Shown here: one piece after another, positions 11,001-22,061 of the stretch
How the letters are laid out: each line of letters starts with the position of its first letter
Numbering within the stretch: position 1 is the first letter of the stretch
Assembly: GCA_031310005.1 (NCBI GenBank)
Contig: CM062379.1
Coordinates: 5,084,001-5,148,000 of the forward strand
Length of the DNA: 64,000 bases
Direction of reading: 5' to 3'
Source of the DNA: Dactylellina haptotyla
Taxonomy: Eukaryota > Ascomycota > Orbiliomycetes > Orbiliales > Orbiliaceae
The notes under the pieces: model-generated
What the model saw: only the letters and a program-made list of their open reading frames with translations
Told to the model about the DNA's origin: nothing
Database searches by the model: none
Position numbers and translations under genes: made by a program

Positions 11001-11628
11001 GCGGAGGGATCCGAAACTAGTTTATGGGCCTTAGAACTTGCGCTCACAAAGCTTGCTCCCAGCGCACTGCATCAACTGGTCGTGCCTGAACTTACGCCTG
11101 ACCTTATGCTCGAAAACCTCGTGATTGATTGAGATCCACCTGTGGCGTCCTCGTCTCCGCAAAACCCAGCTGCCGGAGTCTCCGATTGACATCATTGTGT
11201 GACTCTTGATTCTCCGTTCTCAATCCCTCTCCTCACCTATTGTTAGTATCTGACTGAGTTCGCATGCATGCATGCATTGCATTGATCGATCACACCGAGG
11301 CGAAACCAGACGGGTGGCGGTGGTGTTGGTGCGTTGGCAGGAAGGTGTTCGGTTCAGCCTCTTTTGGTGTGGCTATGCTCGGAGCAACACCAAACGACGT
11401 TAGCGCGAGCGATCTGGTGTTGTTGCGTTGTTGCGTTGTCCGTCAATGGTGTCCGGCCTTGGCATCGGCTGGCCCATGACGCGCGCTGTCCTCGTTCTCG
11501 TTCTTCGAGATGATGTCTCTGTCGCCAATTCAAACCGCATCTTGCCAGCCAGTCCTCCCATTGAAGCCCTTCGTTGCGCCGCGCACAGTCCAGCTCCCGC
11601 CATTTCTACTTCGAGTCAGCACGCCAGC
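8049..11628. other. Long intergenic region / divergent promoter
   Basis: It lies between the start of the large methyltransferase-like gene (minus) and the start of the Tho1-like gene (plus), 3.6 kb in all. It is moderately GC-rich, and several frames on both strands overlap at 9.2-9.85 kb, but none resembles a known protein or shows a plausible start plus splice sites. The stretch 10.45-11.25 kb has almost no open frames. Both genes could have long 5' leaders here. Confidence 0.5.
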
Positions 11629-12428
11629 ATGACGGACTATAGCAAACTCAAGGTTACAGAGCTGAAAGAGCTGCTTTCTGGTCGAGAGCTCCCAACCACC
11701 GGGAAGAAGGATGAACTCATCGCGCGCCTCACCGCTGATGATGCTGCCAAAGCTGCCAATGGAGGTATGGACCCCGCTCAATGCGAGTTCTTATTGGTGC
11801 ATAATCGCTAATTAGATTGGAATTGTGAAAAGCTCCAGAGCCTGTTGAAGAAGCCCTTCCGGCTCCTCCAGCTCCCCAGACTCAACCCGTGGAACAGAAG
11901 GAAGCAGTAGTCGCCGCTCCTCAAACCACTGAACCAGAGGCTGCTGCTTCAGCCCCCGTTGAAGGGGAGAAAAAGAAGTTTGCTTTCAAGCGTATCGATG
12001 ATGATTTTGATACACCGGCCAAAAAACAACCGGAAACTACTAACCCCGAAGAATCTAAGGCGACTGAGCCGGCCGAGCCGGCCGAATCGTTCGCCGCTGG
12101 GCTGTCCTCGACGGATGCCGAATCCGAACTTGAAAAGCGCAAGAAAAGGGCGGCACGATTCGGAATGCCGGTTGACGATTCTGTGAAACTGATGGAACGC
12201 GCCAAACGATTCGGTGGGGCTGGAGACGAAGAAAAGACAATAAAGGCGCTCGACTCGGCTCTAGGCGAGAACAGAGGAAAGAAGAGAGCACCCGAAACCC
12301 GTATCCAAAATGAACCTACCAAGAAAAGCAAGGACAGCTCAAAGCCTACTGCTTCAACGAAAGCCATCATGAGCGACCCTGGCGAGAAGGCGAAGGCCGA
12401 GGCTCGAGCTAAGCGTTTTGGAGGTTAA
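11629..12428 (+). CDS. THO1: SAP-domain RNA/DNA-binding protein, Tho1/SARNP-like
   Basis: Two exons, 11629-11764 and 11833-12428, give 243 residues; the intron (GTATGG...AAAAG) contains CTAAT and the join keeps frame. Residues ~4-40 form a SAP motif (LKVTELKELLSGRELPTTG, then KKDELIARL), a helix-turn-helix-like nucleic-acid-binding unit. The C-terminal half carries the RARFG-type signatures of the Tho1/SARNP (CIP29) family: RAARFGMPV, RAKRFGG and, at the very end, AKRFGG. In that family these motifs bind RNA and the DEAD-box helicase Sub2/UAP56 during mRNP assembly and export; the nuclear role here is inferred from the family. The middle is acidic and Pro/Glu-rich. An upstream in-frame extension lacks conserved features, so the ATG directly before the SAP motif is chosen. 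Confidence 0.85.
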
Positions 12429-15400
12429 ATTTATGAACATAACGGTGTGTTCTCCCAGTATAAAATTGTAGAGAACCCAATAACCGGCATACTATTGATC
12501 TTCGTCGACATATGATTCCAAAAAGCAACTGGTGACTTAAATTTAAATCACGCACGACATGTATTTTCTGAGTTGTAAAACGTACTCGCAAATTCTCATT
12601 ATTGATGCATTAATGACCAAAAAAAATGTGATGCGACATCTTCATTCCTACCAATACGGCTGCCATGCTCTTTCTATTTGTATTTTCTTTCCTTTTGTCA
12701 GATCCACTTGTTCGTTCAGCCAGGGAGTTATAGGACCATAGGGATTGTATTATATTTCTACATTGCATGTCTAGATACGAACTATCAGCTCCTCAAGGCA
12801 TAGCTTCCACCATACAGGATAATCCTCAGTTACTTTTTCTCTGAGCGAATCGTGCAAAGTTTTAATCTACCGTGTGTCTAGAACATCAATACAAAATCGG
12901 CGTCTCAAATCATCCGGCCATGGATTCCGCAAATTCTGCAATACAATCCAAAGCCTATATATACAAGCTTTCAAATCGGTAGCTTGACTAGTATCGATAT
13001 CCCATCCGCATGGCGAGGAATGGAGAAATTTTCATACCTTGCGTAGGACACTCTAATTATACAGAAATATCGAGGATGGCACCCATAAAACCAATTGATA
13101 AGCATGGGTATTCAGCGTTTCCAATATTTGAATATTTGTGTGCTTTTTTGTACTCTCAAACTATCGAATTGTAACTAGATCTACTTTTGTAAAGATCCTG
13201 GCAAGTTGCCATAGGTTGACAGACCTATATTATTATAGAGCTTTTAAGCTATAAAAGTGACATTTTAGAAGATTTGGAGGTATGACACTCGCTATCTCGG
13301 GAGGCTCCGAGATTGTCATGATAGCCAGTATACTGAAGTCTTAAATTTGGTGTTCAATTCACTAATAAGAATTTGATAGAATTGGCCGGTCGTATTACCT
13401 TTCGAACTTACCGCTGTTGGTATCACAATATACGATTCTTGAAATCAGTCCCTCATCTATACCTAAACGCGATTTTATAGATATACAGAATTTTCATAGA
13501 TTTATTGAGTCTCCCTTGAACTTCCTTGCTACTATGAAATTCTCGCCGTTCATTTATATAAGAATCTTCAACTGATAGATGTCGTAGCCCTGCCATCTAC
13601 GGCACCAGATACCATCTAAAGCATATATGTTTGTCGTCTATATAATGCAGGTACCCGTGATATTCTAAAAAGTAATATCGAAAGATCAATGCATGAAGAT
13701 ATAGGTAACTATTTGCAGTTTGGTTGCGTTACCGACTTTTTGAAGCTAGCCACAAAAGTGATAATAATAAACATATATTAATAGATATTTACACAATGTT
13801 CTGTCTCCAACCCCGCCAGATTGGGAAGCGGTCCATTTCTATGAGACAAATACGATATTAACATCTTTATTATCTTTCTTTCTCCATGCTGAACGCTATA
13901 ACTACGTGAGCGCAAAAGTGACTTCATAGATACTTTTCGCGGCACCAGGGCGGCATCTGGCCTGCGAAACAAGATGGAACCAAGTTAGAGATTGCATGAT
14001 ATGGCTGGCAGCTTCGGAGATCCTATTAGACTATTAATCTAATCAACAAAGAAATATTTATTAAATCATAAAACAATATAACACATTTCTTGGCTTTCGG
14101 GGGCTTCTGTTTTGTGTAGATTTCGTTAGACAGCCTTCATTTGGTGTATACAGATCTAAACTGCTATCTTATTTGGCTACCCCGAAACTCTAGTAAAAAA
14201 TTGATCACCCATCAAAATTTACAGAATCGGGTACTAATTAATGCGGTTATACGGTATTTACTTTTAAAGTTACCATCGCTTCTAGGATACAATAATACTC
14301 AAAAAACTTTTTGACTTCAACAATATTGGTCAACAACTTGGAACAAGAAAGTTAAAAATTCTCAACACGATTTCGCGTAAGCTAGAGTATCACTTGGTCC
14401 AGCGGGCTTCACGCATGTCAACCAAACCTACTGTATTCCTTGACCAATAGCTAGATACCATTCGGAGTGCGATAAAGAGAAAAAATTTTGTAGTCTTGAA
14501 CGCCACGTCTTTGCGCTCTTAGCATTGGCTAGACCGACGGGCCTGGACTCGAGACTATCTCGGAATACACCACATCCGAAAACTCGGCTTTTAGTTCGAA
14601 GACACCCCGCACTAATTAGATTGATCATATATCAATGACTTCTCATGGACAGAGTCATAATTAGCGAGCGCATCAAAAATTTTCATGTGAAGAAATGTAT
14701 AGAAAATCAAAGAAGCAAGCTATGCCGGCTGCTGTGTGGTGTTCTGTGTTGGGTGGTACTCGATGACGTCATGGCTGCTGCAGTCAAGTTATCCAGCCAA
14801 CTAACAGCATTGAAGCCACCGATGTAGAAGCCAAATGTAAATGCATACGAAGGGCGATATAGGGTTACTAGGAAGGGTTTAGGAAAGGTCGTCTACGTCA
14901 GCATTGCCGAGGTAGCTAAATTTGATTTCTTTCTCTCCACTTCGTTGGCAGGTTGGAACAGAATTCTAATTCTCAATTAGGGTTAAAATTTGTTAAAGGG
15001 TCCAAGGCTGAAGTAAGGGTCCCACCGCTAACCGGGGGTTTCGAGTTGATTGAACTTAAAAAAGAATCCTTTTTTTTTTTTTTTTTTTTTTTCCCGGCGT
15101 TTACCAAGTGAGAGCGCGGGCTTACAGATGCATGCAGGTTCGCAACCCGTGAGGCGCAACGAATCTTCTGGAATCCAAGGTTCACGAAGTTTACGAAATT
15201 CACGCCATCTCGAAAGATATCAAGACTCCCCGCTTCAGGCGAGAAAACAAATGCGGGGGGAAACAGTCAGAAAGAAGCAGAAACAAAAGATCGCTAATAT
15301 CGAGCTGCTGCCGATGTTAGTTTAAGGTTGTGCAGGATTTAACTTTGGAGAAATGGCAAATGTGGAATTCCCATGCTGGCCCCATGGCATTTCCCACAAG

Positions 15401-17258
15401 CAGGGTCGATCAAATAACGCCCGTTGACGTTATAAACGAAAGAACAGATGGCGTTAACGAGATTTTCGGAGTATGTCTAATAATAACAAGTTGGTTTTAG
15501 GACTTTGGGGTGCGATGGAAAGATCCGTCTTGGAGGAATCAGCTAGGACTTATCCTGCTGCATCCTGCCTGGTTTGGAGTGGCCGAGGCCCGACTATGCA
15601 ATGTATCACACGATTCCAACGCAACGCAGAATTCTAGAAAGGTCCGGGATCCGGATGGGATCCAACTTGGATCTTGGAGAACCTTAAAATCTGCAGAAGG
15701 ATATTTGCTCTGTTCCAAGGCAAATGCAGGTGCAGCAGGTGCAGCAGGCGCAGCCACCTTACCAGCTTGGTCCGGCTCGGAATGGTGATCATCACGGATT
15801 ACGAATGCATCTACGGACCCGGCAGACTGGGCTGGTGACCCTGGCGAGCCTGGAGACAAGTTGGTTGCACTCAATCCTGATGCTGAGGTTCAGTAGCAGG
15901 TTTTTCGGAAACAATCGAGCCCTTCGCCACCTAAACGGCAGGTTTGCAAGCGGTCTGCGTAAGTGGTGGATCCTGGTTTTCGCAAAGCTCCGGCACTAAC
16001 CCAGTTGATGCTAAGCTGAAATTGGCAAGGACCCTGTTCAAAAGGCAACACCAAGCTGCCAACATCCTGTCCCAGGCCTGGGTGTGCTACCCTACGGCAT
16101 GGAAACACCCATCCCGACACATGTCTTATTTTGTCGAAACTCAAAAAAATTGGACTCTAGTGTCCGGTCTAACTGGTCAAAGCCGTTCCCAATAACGAGA
16201 AATGGATTATTTCTCCGCAAGATGCATAATTTGCGAATCAGGGCGTGCCAACCTGTGGTCCTGCAGCAACCTGGGTGCTGAAAAACCGACGATGCCATCT
16301 GGTTTAGAAGATTATGTCAGTTGCCACCTTCAAGGCAGCCTGCATACATTCTTAACCACGTGGATTCGAAGGGTTTTTATCTCTCTCCTGTACGATTCAC
16401 TCATAGTCTCGGACGAAGCGCACATTGATGACTACTTGGAGTTCGGAACCTTTTCGCCTCCCCAATTCCTGCCACAGTTTTCTCGATTCGCGGGACCCTT
16501 TTTCAGCCACTGGCGCACCCTCCATCCTCTTTTAGTCTATGGGTCAGAACTCTGCGATCGGGTCACACCGTCGGCGTGCAGGGTCAGGTTAGCTGCTGCT
16601 TAACAGAAATTAAACTTGGCCAAAGCAACTTTGTGAAGTTTCTTTTCGGAACCAGGGTAGCTAAAAGGGACAAAAGAAGGGCCCAAAATACACCAAGAAT
16701 TTCACGCACACTTTCGCAGCTCTTGCTGTCGGTGGCGGATCGTTTCAACCACTAGGAACGAGTATTCTGATATATAAATCCCACACTCCATATACCGAGA
16801 TCTATTCGCAGGGTCGGAAAATTTTCACACACGTACGAAGCCGAATAATTGACGAAGCTGAGAGCCGCCTCTCTCGTCATAGAGCCACGTTGCTGCAATT
16901 GGAAACTTGCAGTGAGACTACTAATGCTTCGCCTGATTGGCTGGACACACAAATCCAGCGTCCTAGCCAGCGAGAACGCCATACTCAAAAGGAAAAGTTA
17001 GTACTGGGTTGTAGACGAAAGGAACTCATGTAGGGGGAAGGATGTTTGAGCGTGTACAAAAATCGTCTGCATTGTCAAAATTTGCCCAATAAAAAGCCCT
17101 TCAAGAGAGGGGTCCCCATTTTTGAGAGTCTTCAAATATCAGAGTAGACGGTCCTATCACGAAAAGACTCTCGATATCGAATTTCCTTCACTAAGCACCC
17201 ACAAGTCGATCTTCGAGGTGAGATTGGAGGAGACTCGCTTGAAAGTGGCACCACAGGT
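12429..17258. other. 4.8-kb gene-free region, AT-rich in its first half
   Basis: From about 12.8 to 15.0 kb the sequence is markedly AT-rich, dense in stop codons in all frames, and holds no recognisable protein or terminal repeats. It could be old, mutated repeat DNA, but nothing identifies a family. From about 15.3 to 17.25 kb the composition is more balanced, still without a credible gene; this part is probably promoter and 5' leader of the RRM gene that follows. Confidence 0.5.
15070..15092 (+). repeat. Poly-T run (23 nt)
   Basis: An uninterrupted run of 23 T stands alone in non-coding sequence. It is the longest homopolymer I saw in the window. It might be the tail of a retroposed sequence on the minus strand, but no element body is visible beside it. 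Confidence 0.9.
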
Positions 17259-19471
17259 ATGGGTAACGTCCTTCAGCGACCAGCCGGTGCACTAAACTCG
17301 GATGAGTACATAATTCTTGTTGGAAATGTGCGCCCTCCCGACCTAGCCTTTCGGTTATTAAGAAGTTTTAATAAAAGAAAAAAAACTATCACCTCGCTCG
17401 TGGTCGCACAGTTTTATTTCCCTTTTACTTATCCAGCACCACGAGTAGTGATCGAGTTAATTTTTCATTCTTTTACATGTTTCTGACAATCATTTATTCT
17501 TTCTATTCTTTTTAGATTCCATGGCGAGGACGATGGCAGGATTTAAAGGACTTGGTTCGAGATATCACCCCCAATGTTCAACGAGTGGAAATTTATCTCA
17601 CTCAGGACGGGCGCTCGAGGGGGTTTGGGTACATCATAGTAAAGGAGAGAGATGAGGCCCTCAAAGTCGTAGGTAAGTCTACAAAAATATGTTCACCGCG
17701 GATAAGTATTTTCCTTTAGTATACTAAATGAAATTGATTCAATCGTTCCTCTCCAGAACGATTGGATGGCTATGAGTGGCACGGGAGAGCATTGATGGTG
17801 AAGTTAGGAAACGAAGCCAATCCAGTCCCCGTTCTTGCACAGCAGCCAAACTCGACGTCGCCATCCGAAGGAAACTTGTCTTCAGAATACGTGCCGGTTC
17901 CTCCATTGCCGTCGGAATATAATAGTAACGCAAACTTCCCGGAATACTCGAATCTCATCCCGTCACAACTCGCCGCGTACAACGAATGGATCGCGATTCA
18001 GGCTCACTATCACTACCAGGCACTGGCTCACAATGCTAATGTTTACATTCAGGAGGAGCGCACTCGTCACAAAAAATTAGCAAACAAAGAGAGCGAAGAG
18101 GTCGACGTTGACGACGCTCTTCAACGGCTCAGTCTTGTCGACGGAGAGACACTTTCGTCGGCAGTCAAAGACTTACCGCCGACACGCGACGATGAGCGTA
18201 ATTTAGAGGAATATCGACGGCAGGCGACTATGGCCCAGAGAAATGCAGCATTTTTTTCCAGTAGGCATCATGCCCTTTTAAATGAAGAAAGATCCCGATT
18301 CCAAGAAAATTCACCTGGTTTCCAATCTTCATCCTCTTCATCAACACCATCTTCCTCCTCACCTTTTAGTATCAACCCTTCAGGACGTGGCACTCCAAAT
18401 CAGCCGAGTAACAATCGGCAACAGTCTCAATTTCTTACTATATCACCTCCCCAGCAACCTTATAACCCGTATCATTTACCTCATCAAAGACTTTCACCTC
18501 CACCGATGAGTTTCGCGAACCCTAACTATATACCACAACGAGGCATGCCCGACCCTAATGCCCAGAGGGTCTCGCACCCATATATCGCTGCTTCGTCCCC
18601 CCTTGGTGATGGAAATCATCAGTCACGTCGCTTGCCGAATACACAAGGTCTTTTTTTTTTCTTTTTTTGCCTGCTTGCATGTTAAGACTCATTGCTAAGT
18701 TAGAATCGTACAGTAGATCATATAAACCTCTCTCATGGTAATCTATCCGCTTCTCCGTTCCTCTTCAACCAAAACGATATTCGATTACTCCCATCGTTCT
18801 ATGCCAGTCATGCAACTGGTGGTTACAATTATGGGCATTCTATTACCTCGCCAGCGGCCTCCGCTGGCTCTTCACGTTATCCCCCAGTCGGCCAACAGCA
18901 TTACCAATTCCAAGCTATGCAACAGGCACATACGAACCGCGAAAATCAACGAACCCACCATCCAAATCCCGCAGCTATCCCTCCTACCCCAATGTTTATC
19001 AACAATGCCGCGGGAGTCCCAGTCAACCTCAGTCATGGGGCCGTGCAAACCGAATCTCGAGGAATCTTTATTGGAAACCTGCCATACAATACACATTGGC
19101 GAGATCTCAGAACCTTCTTGAGTCCAGCGGGTACAATCATTCGCTGCGATGTTCCACGAAAGCCGAATAACAAAGGTCGCGGATACGCCACTGTTCTATT
19201 CTCGTCTGCTGAAGATGCAGAACGCGCATGTGACATGTTTAATGGTACAATGTATCAAGGAAGGCAAATCCGCGTTCGTCTGGACACATATGCAAATACC
19301 AAGTCTGTAGATGCTGGAGCCACGGTAGCAAGTGCAAGCACCGCCTCTGCGTCAGGTGGAGGTTCTGGATCAGGTGGAAATCAGTCTTCTTTCTTCACGG
19401 ATGGAGATGCCGATGGAGGCGCGAAACAGGGGGAAGATCAGGGACGTCGAAAATCTTCAGCGTCGGTTTAG
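17259..19471 (+). CDS. Two-RRM RNA-binding protein
   Basis: Four exons (17259-17327, 17516-17672, 17757-18647, 18714-19471) join in frame to 624 residues. RRM1, about residues 17-100, is split by two introns: RNP2 is ILVGNIPW, assembled across the first junction, and RNP1 is RGFGYIIV. RRM2, about residues 489-565, has RNP2 IFIGNLPY and RNP1 KGRGYATVLF. The linker of nearly 390 residues is rich in Ser, Pro, Gln and Asn, probably disordered, with a short charged helical stretch. The tail is Gly/Ser-rich. Both RRMs keep aromatic RNP residues, so RNA binding is likely; the layout recalls fungal mRNP/hnRNP proteins of the Gbp2/Hrb1 type without clear orthology. The donors GTGCGC and GTCTTT are weak, but phase and the restored RRM1 support them. 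An upstream exon cannot be excluded. Confidence 0.85.
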
Positions 19472-20489
19472 TTTTCCGCGTGGCAGACACCGGCGTATCC
19501 GAATTACTATCAAAAATACTATCATTATTATAACTGAAGCGGAGTTTTATTGCCTGAGGGAATATGGGAGTGTGGAGGCTAAGCTTAAGATTTGTTTAAT
19601 ATCCCACTACCATCTTACAAATGATCGGCGAAGCTTCTTCCCATGTCAGATGGGCGACCAGAATTTTCTCGGGAATATCCCATATCATTTACCGGTATCT
19701 CAAAAACTTGTTGCATGCAGGGCTTTTCTTGGAAATTAGTGGAGTGCATATAGTGGGTACATCAGAATACCCGAAATAGCTAGATACAACGAAGATAATA
19801 CATATACAGCTTGCCCTGCTTGCTAGTTTTAGAATTTTGTTTGAAAATAAAGTCTTGGAAAGGAAATAATTTTTAAAATAAATCAAAAATAAAAGTAAAC
19901 GCCGCTGCGCTCTATGCTGATGTCTGCAAACCCATGAAATATGACGTCAGTCTAAGGAATTCTTTTATCCCTAATTTGAAGGCCGTAGAAACCTGGTACA
20001 TCTTAGTTGAAACTTGAAGGCTTCAGGAACATTCTAGCATCCATTCAGCCCAAGTTCTTTCCACTTGCAACACCAACAACGCAACTGAGCTGAGGCTTTG
20101 TTGCAATCTCCAAAACAGGAAACGACCTGCGGTGGGAGCATCATCACCAGCGTATCAAATGGAACTTTAAATATAGATCCTTCGCTTGAACGGCCGGGAC
20201 GTTTCGCCACTCTCTAGTACATAGCCAATTCTGTCAGTTGCATTGGCTAGAGCCACACAGAATATGTGCCTGTGGCAAGAAGCACCTATGCGTCAGCCGA
20301 ACATCATGAATTGTTGCTGAACGAGGTTGGCGCATTACGAATCTTTCACGGATCGATTGGCAACCCACTCCCAGTTTCTTAAGGGACGCTAGGCAAGGTG
20401 TATTTCCAGGTTGACAGCTTCAGCTTTATGCAAGGATGTATCTAGATATCCGGGTCGTTCGTTTTGTGGCAAATCAAAATTTCTGAGAT
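19472..20489. other. Intergenic region between convergent genes
   Basis: It lies between the ends of the RRM gene (plus) and the coiled-coil gene (minus). I saw nothing beyond probable 3' untranslated sequence; an AT-rich patch lies near 19.8-19.9 kb. Confidence 0.6.
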
Positions 20490-22061
20490 TCATTGGCAGA
20501 GCTCGGTTCCTCGGAGTCGGAGATATCCTGAACTCATCATCAATGTTGATACGGAAGATTCTAATTCCTCCACTCGTTGTTTTAGTAATTGATTTTCTCT
20601 CCGTAGCAAAACTGTTTGATTAGCATCGCCCTCCAACTCCGGCATCATTCGAGCCTCCTCAGCTGACTCTGCTAATGCGAGTCGTTGATGCATTTCCTCA
20701 ATTAGCTTGTCTCGCTCTGATACCATAGACCTCATAACAGTGTCTCTGTCCTTCCACTTTTTTAGTTCTACCATAGATAGATTTTCCATCTGAGATGCCA
20801 ATTGGACGATGCTCGAGTATTCCTTCACCCTAGCAACAAATCGCTTGTTGATACTGTCTCGTTGCTCCGTTAATTCCTGAACCTGTGATTCTGATTGTTC
20901 GAGTGCTTCTTGGAGTCTATCACGCTCTGCCGAGAGTGATACGATCTCGGCATCAGCAACTGTGCATTTCTTTTGAATTGCAGCGCTGCGGGTTTGCTGT
21001 CGGCTGTAGGCTCCGAGCAGCCGGTCGTGTTCCTTCTGTAGAGCTTCCAATGCGAGAGTTTTGGTTGACAATTTATGCTGTAAATCGGCTACTACGTCGG
21101 TATACGCTTCTAGTGTGTGTTGCTGTGACTCCCCTAGCTTCATGATATCTTCAGGAGGTCTTGTTGGAAGGTCTCTGAGCTCTTCTTCTATTTGATACCC
21201 TGGTTCAACGCTGCCAACAGAAGAAATTCCTTCATCGAACCCCCCAGTATGCGCCATGGCTAGGGTTGGGTCCCGGAACGGGGCAATATCGGAATGGCTA
21301 CGACGTGGGATGTTTCTCAAATAGGGGGTCTTCATCCGGCCAGATGCCGTTTCGATATCGAATTCCCAGGTTCTGAAGTCCGAGTCTTCACAGCCTTGCT
21401 GGTCCTTTCGTGAATGCGATCCAACGGCCGTGCTAGCCGACGCAATGCTAGGAATTGGACTTCGGCGATTGAGCGGTTGGTATAGCTCGCTCATAAAAGG
21501 CCACTGAGGAGGGTTGGTGGTGGTAGTAGAAGATGCCGACGATGCCAACCCCGCCCAACTTGTAGTCGTCGCTGGTGAGATGACACTTGGTAGCGAGCTG
21601 CTGTCAGCGGTTAACACCGAGGCGATGCTAAGTCTTCTAGGGTATTCGCGCACTGGGAATGACCTTAACGTGGTATCATCTTCCGTATTTAAACTCAAAG
21701 GCTCGTCTCTCGGGTCCTCGGCGCCACCACCTGAGGTTAGAAACGACTGAGGGATCAATGACAGTTTCCGTCGTTTCAAATGATCTTGGATATCTTTGTC
21801 CCAACTCTGAGATGACTCTGAATACACTGGCTGAAAACTCGTATGGCGTAGCCGCAGCCTCTCCTGTTCCGAGATACGCCTTGCTGGTATGCTTCGATTA
21901 CTCGAATCCCCTGATGCGGCGGCCGTTGATTCTGCCTCGCCAAAATTTGGGGCGAGTGGGTGTTGGGAGTAAAATGTGTTGCTGCTGTTGTCGGAAAGGA
22001 TGGAGCGGATGCTGGATTTGTTGCGCCTTCCCGTCGACGACTTTGTTGTTTCCTCGGTCAT
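20490..22061 (-). CDS. Coiled-coil protein of unknown function
   Basis: A single exon of 523 codons starts at an ATG at 22061 (MTEETTKSS). The first ~300 residues are Ser/Thr/Arg-rich and look disordered, with basic patches such as HLKRRKLSL that could be a nuclear signal. From about residue 310 to 510 the sequence is strongly helical with heptad-like spacing (LGESQQHTLEAYTDVVADLQ, then ALQKEHDRLLGAYSRQQ, and SAERDRLQEALEQSESQVQE), so an extended coiled coil is likely. It ends with Arg/Leu-rich residues. I do not recognise a family; fungal spindle-pole, septum or trafficking scaffolds have this build, but nothing here selects one. Confidence 0.75.
   Translation of the reverse strand: MTEETTKSSTGRRNKSSIRSILSDNSSNTFYSQHPLAPNFGEAESTAAASGDSSNRSIPARRISEQERLRLRHTSFQPVYSESSQSWDKDIQDHLKRRKLSLIPQSFLTSGGGAEDPRDEPLSLNTEDDTTLRSFPVREYPRRLSIASVLTADSSSLPSVISPATTTSWAGLASSASSTTTTNPPQWPFMSELYQPLNRRSPIPSIASASTAVGSHSRKDQQGCEDSDFRTWEFDIETASGRMKTPYLRNIPRRSHSDIAPFRDPTLAMAHTGGFDEGISSVGSVEPGYQIEEELRDLPTRPPEDIMKLGESQQHTLEAYTDVVADLQHKLSTKTLALEALQKEHDRLLGAYSRQQTRSAAIQKKCTVADAEIVSLSAERDRLQEALEQSESQVQELTEQRDSINKRFVARVKEYSSIVQLASQMENLSMVELKKWKDRDTVMRSMVSERDKLIEEMHQRLALAESAEEARMMPELEGDANQTVLLRRENQLLKQRVEELESSVSTLMMSSGYLRLRGTELCQ

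Noticed and set aside
14428-14628. 66-codon minus frame in the AT-rich block
   Set aside because: No motif, and surrounded by stop-dense sequence; looks like chance.
15510-16603. Several 80-130 codon frames on both strands
   Set aside because: Overlapping phases of similar length, no recognisable domain, no splice signals linking them to the RRM gene.
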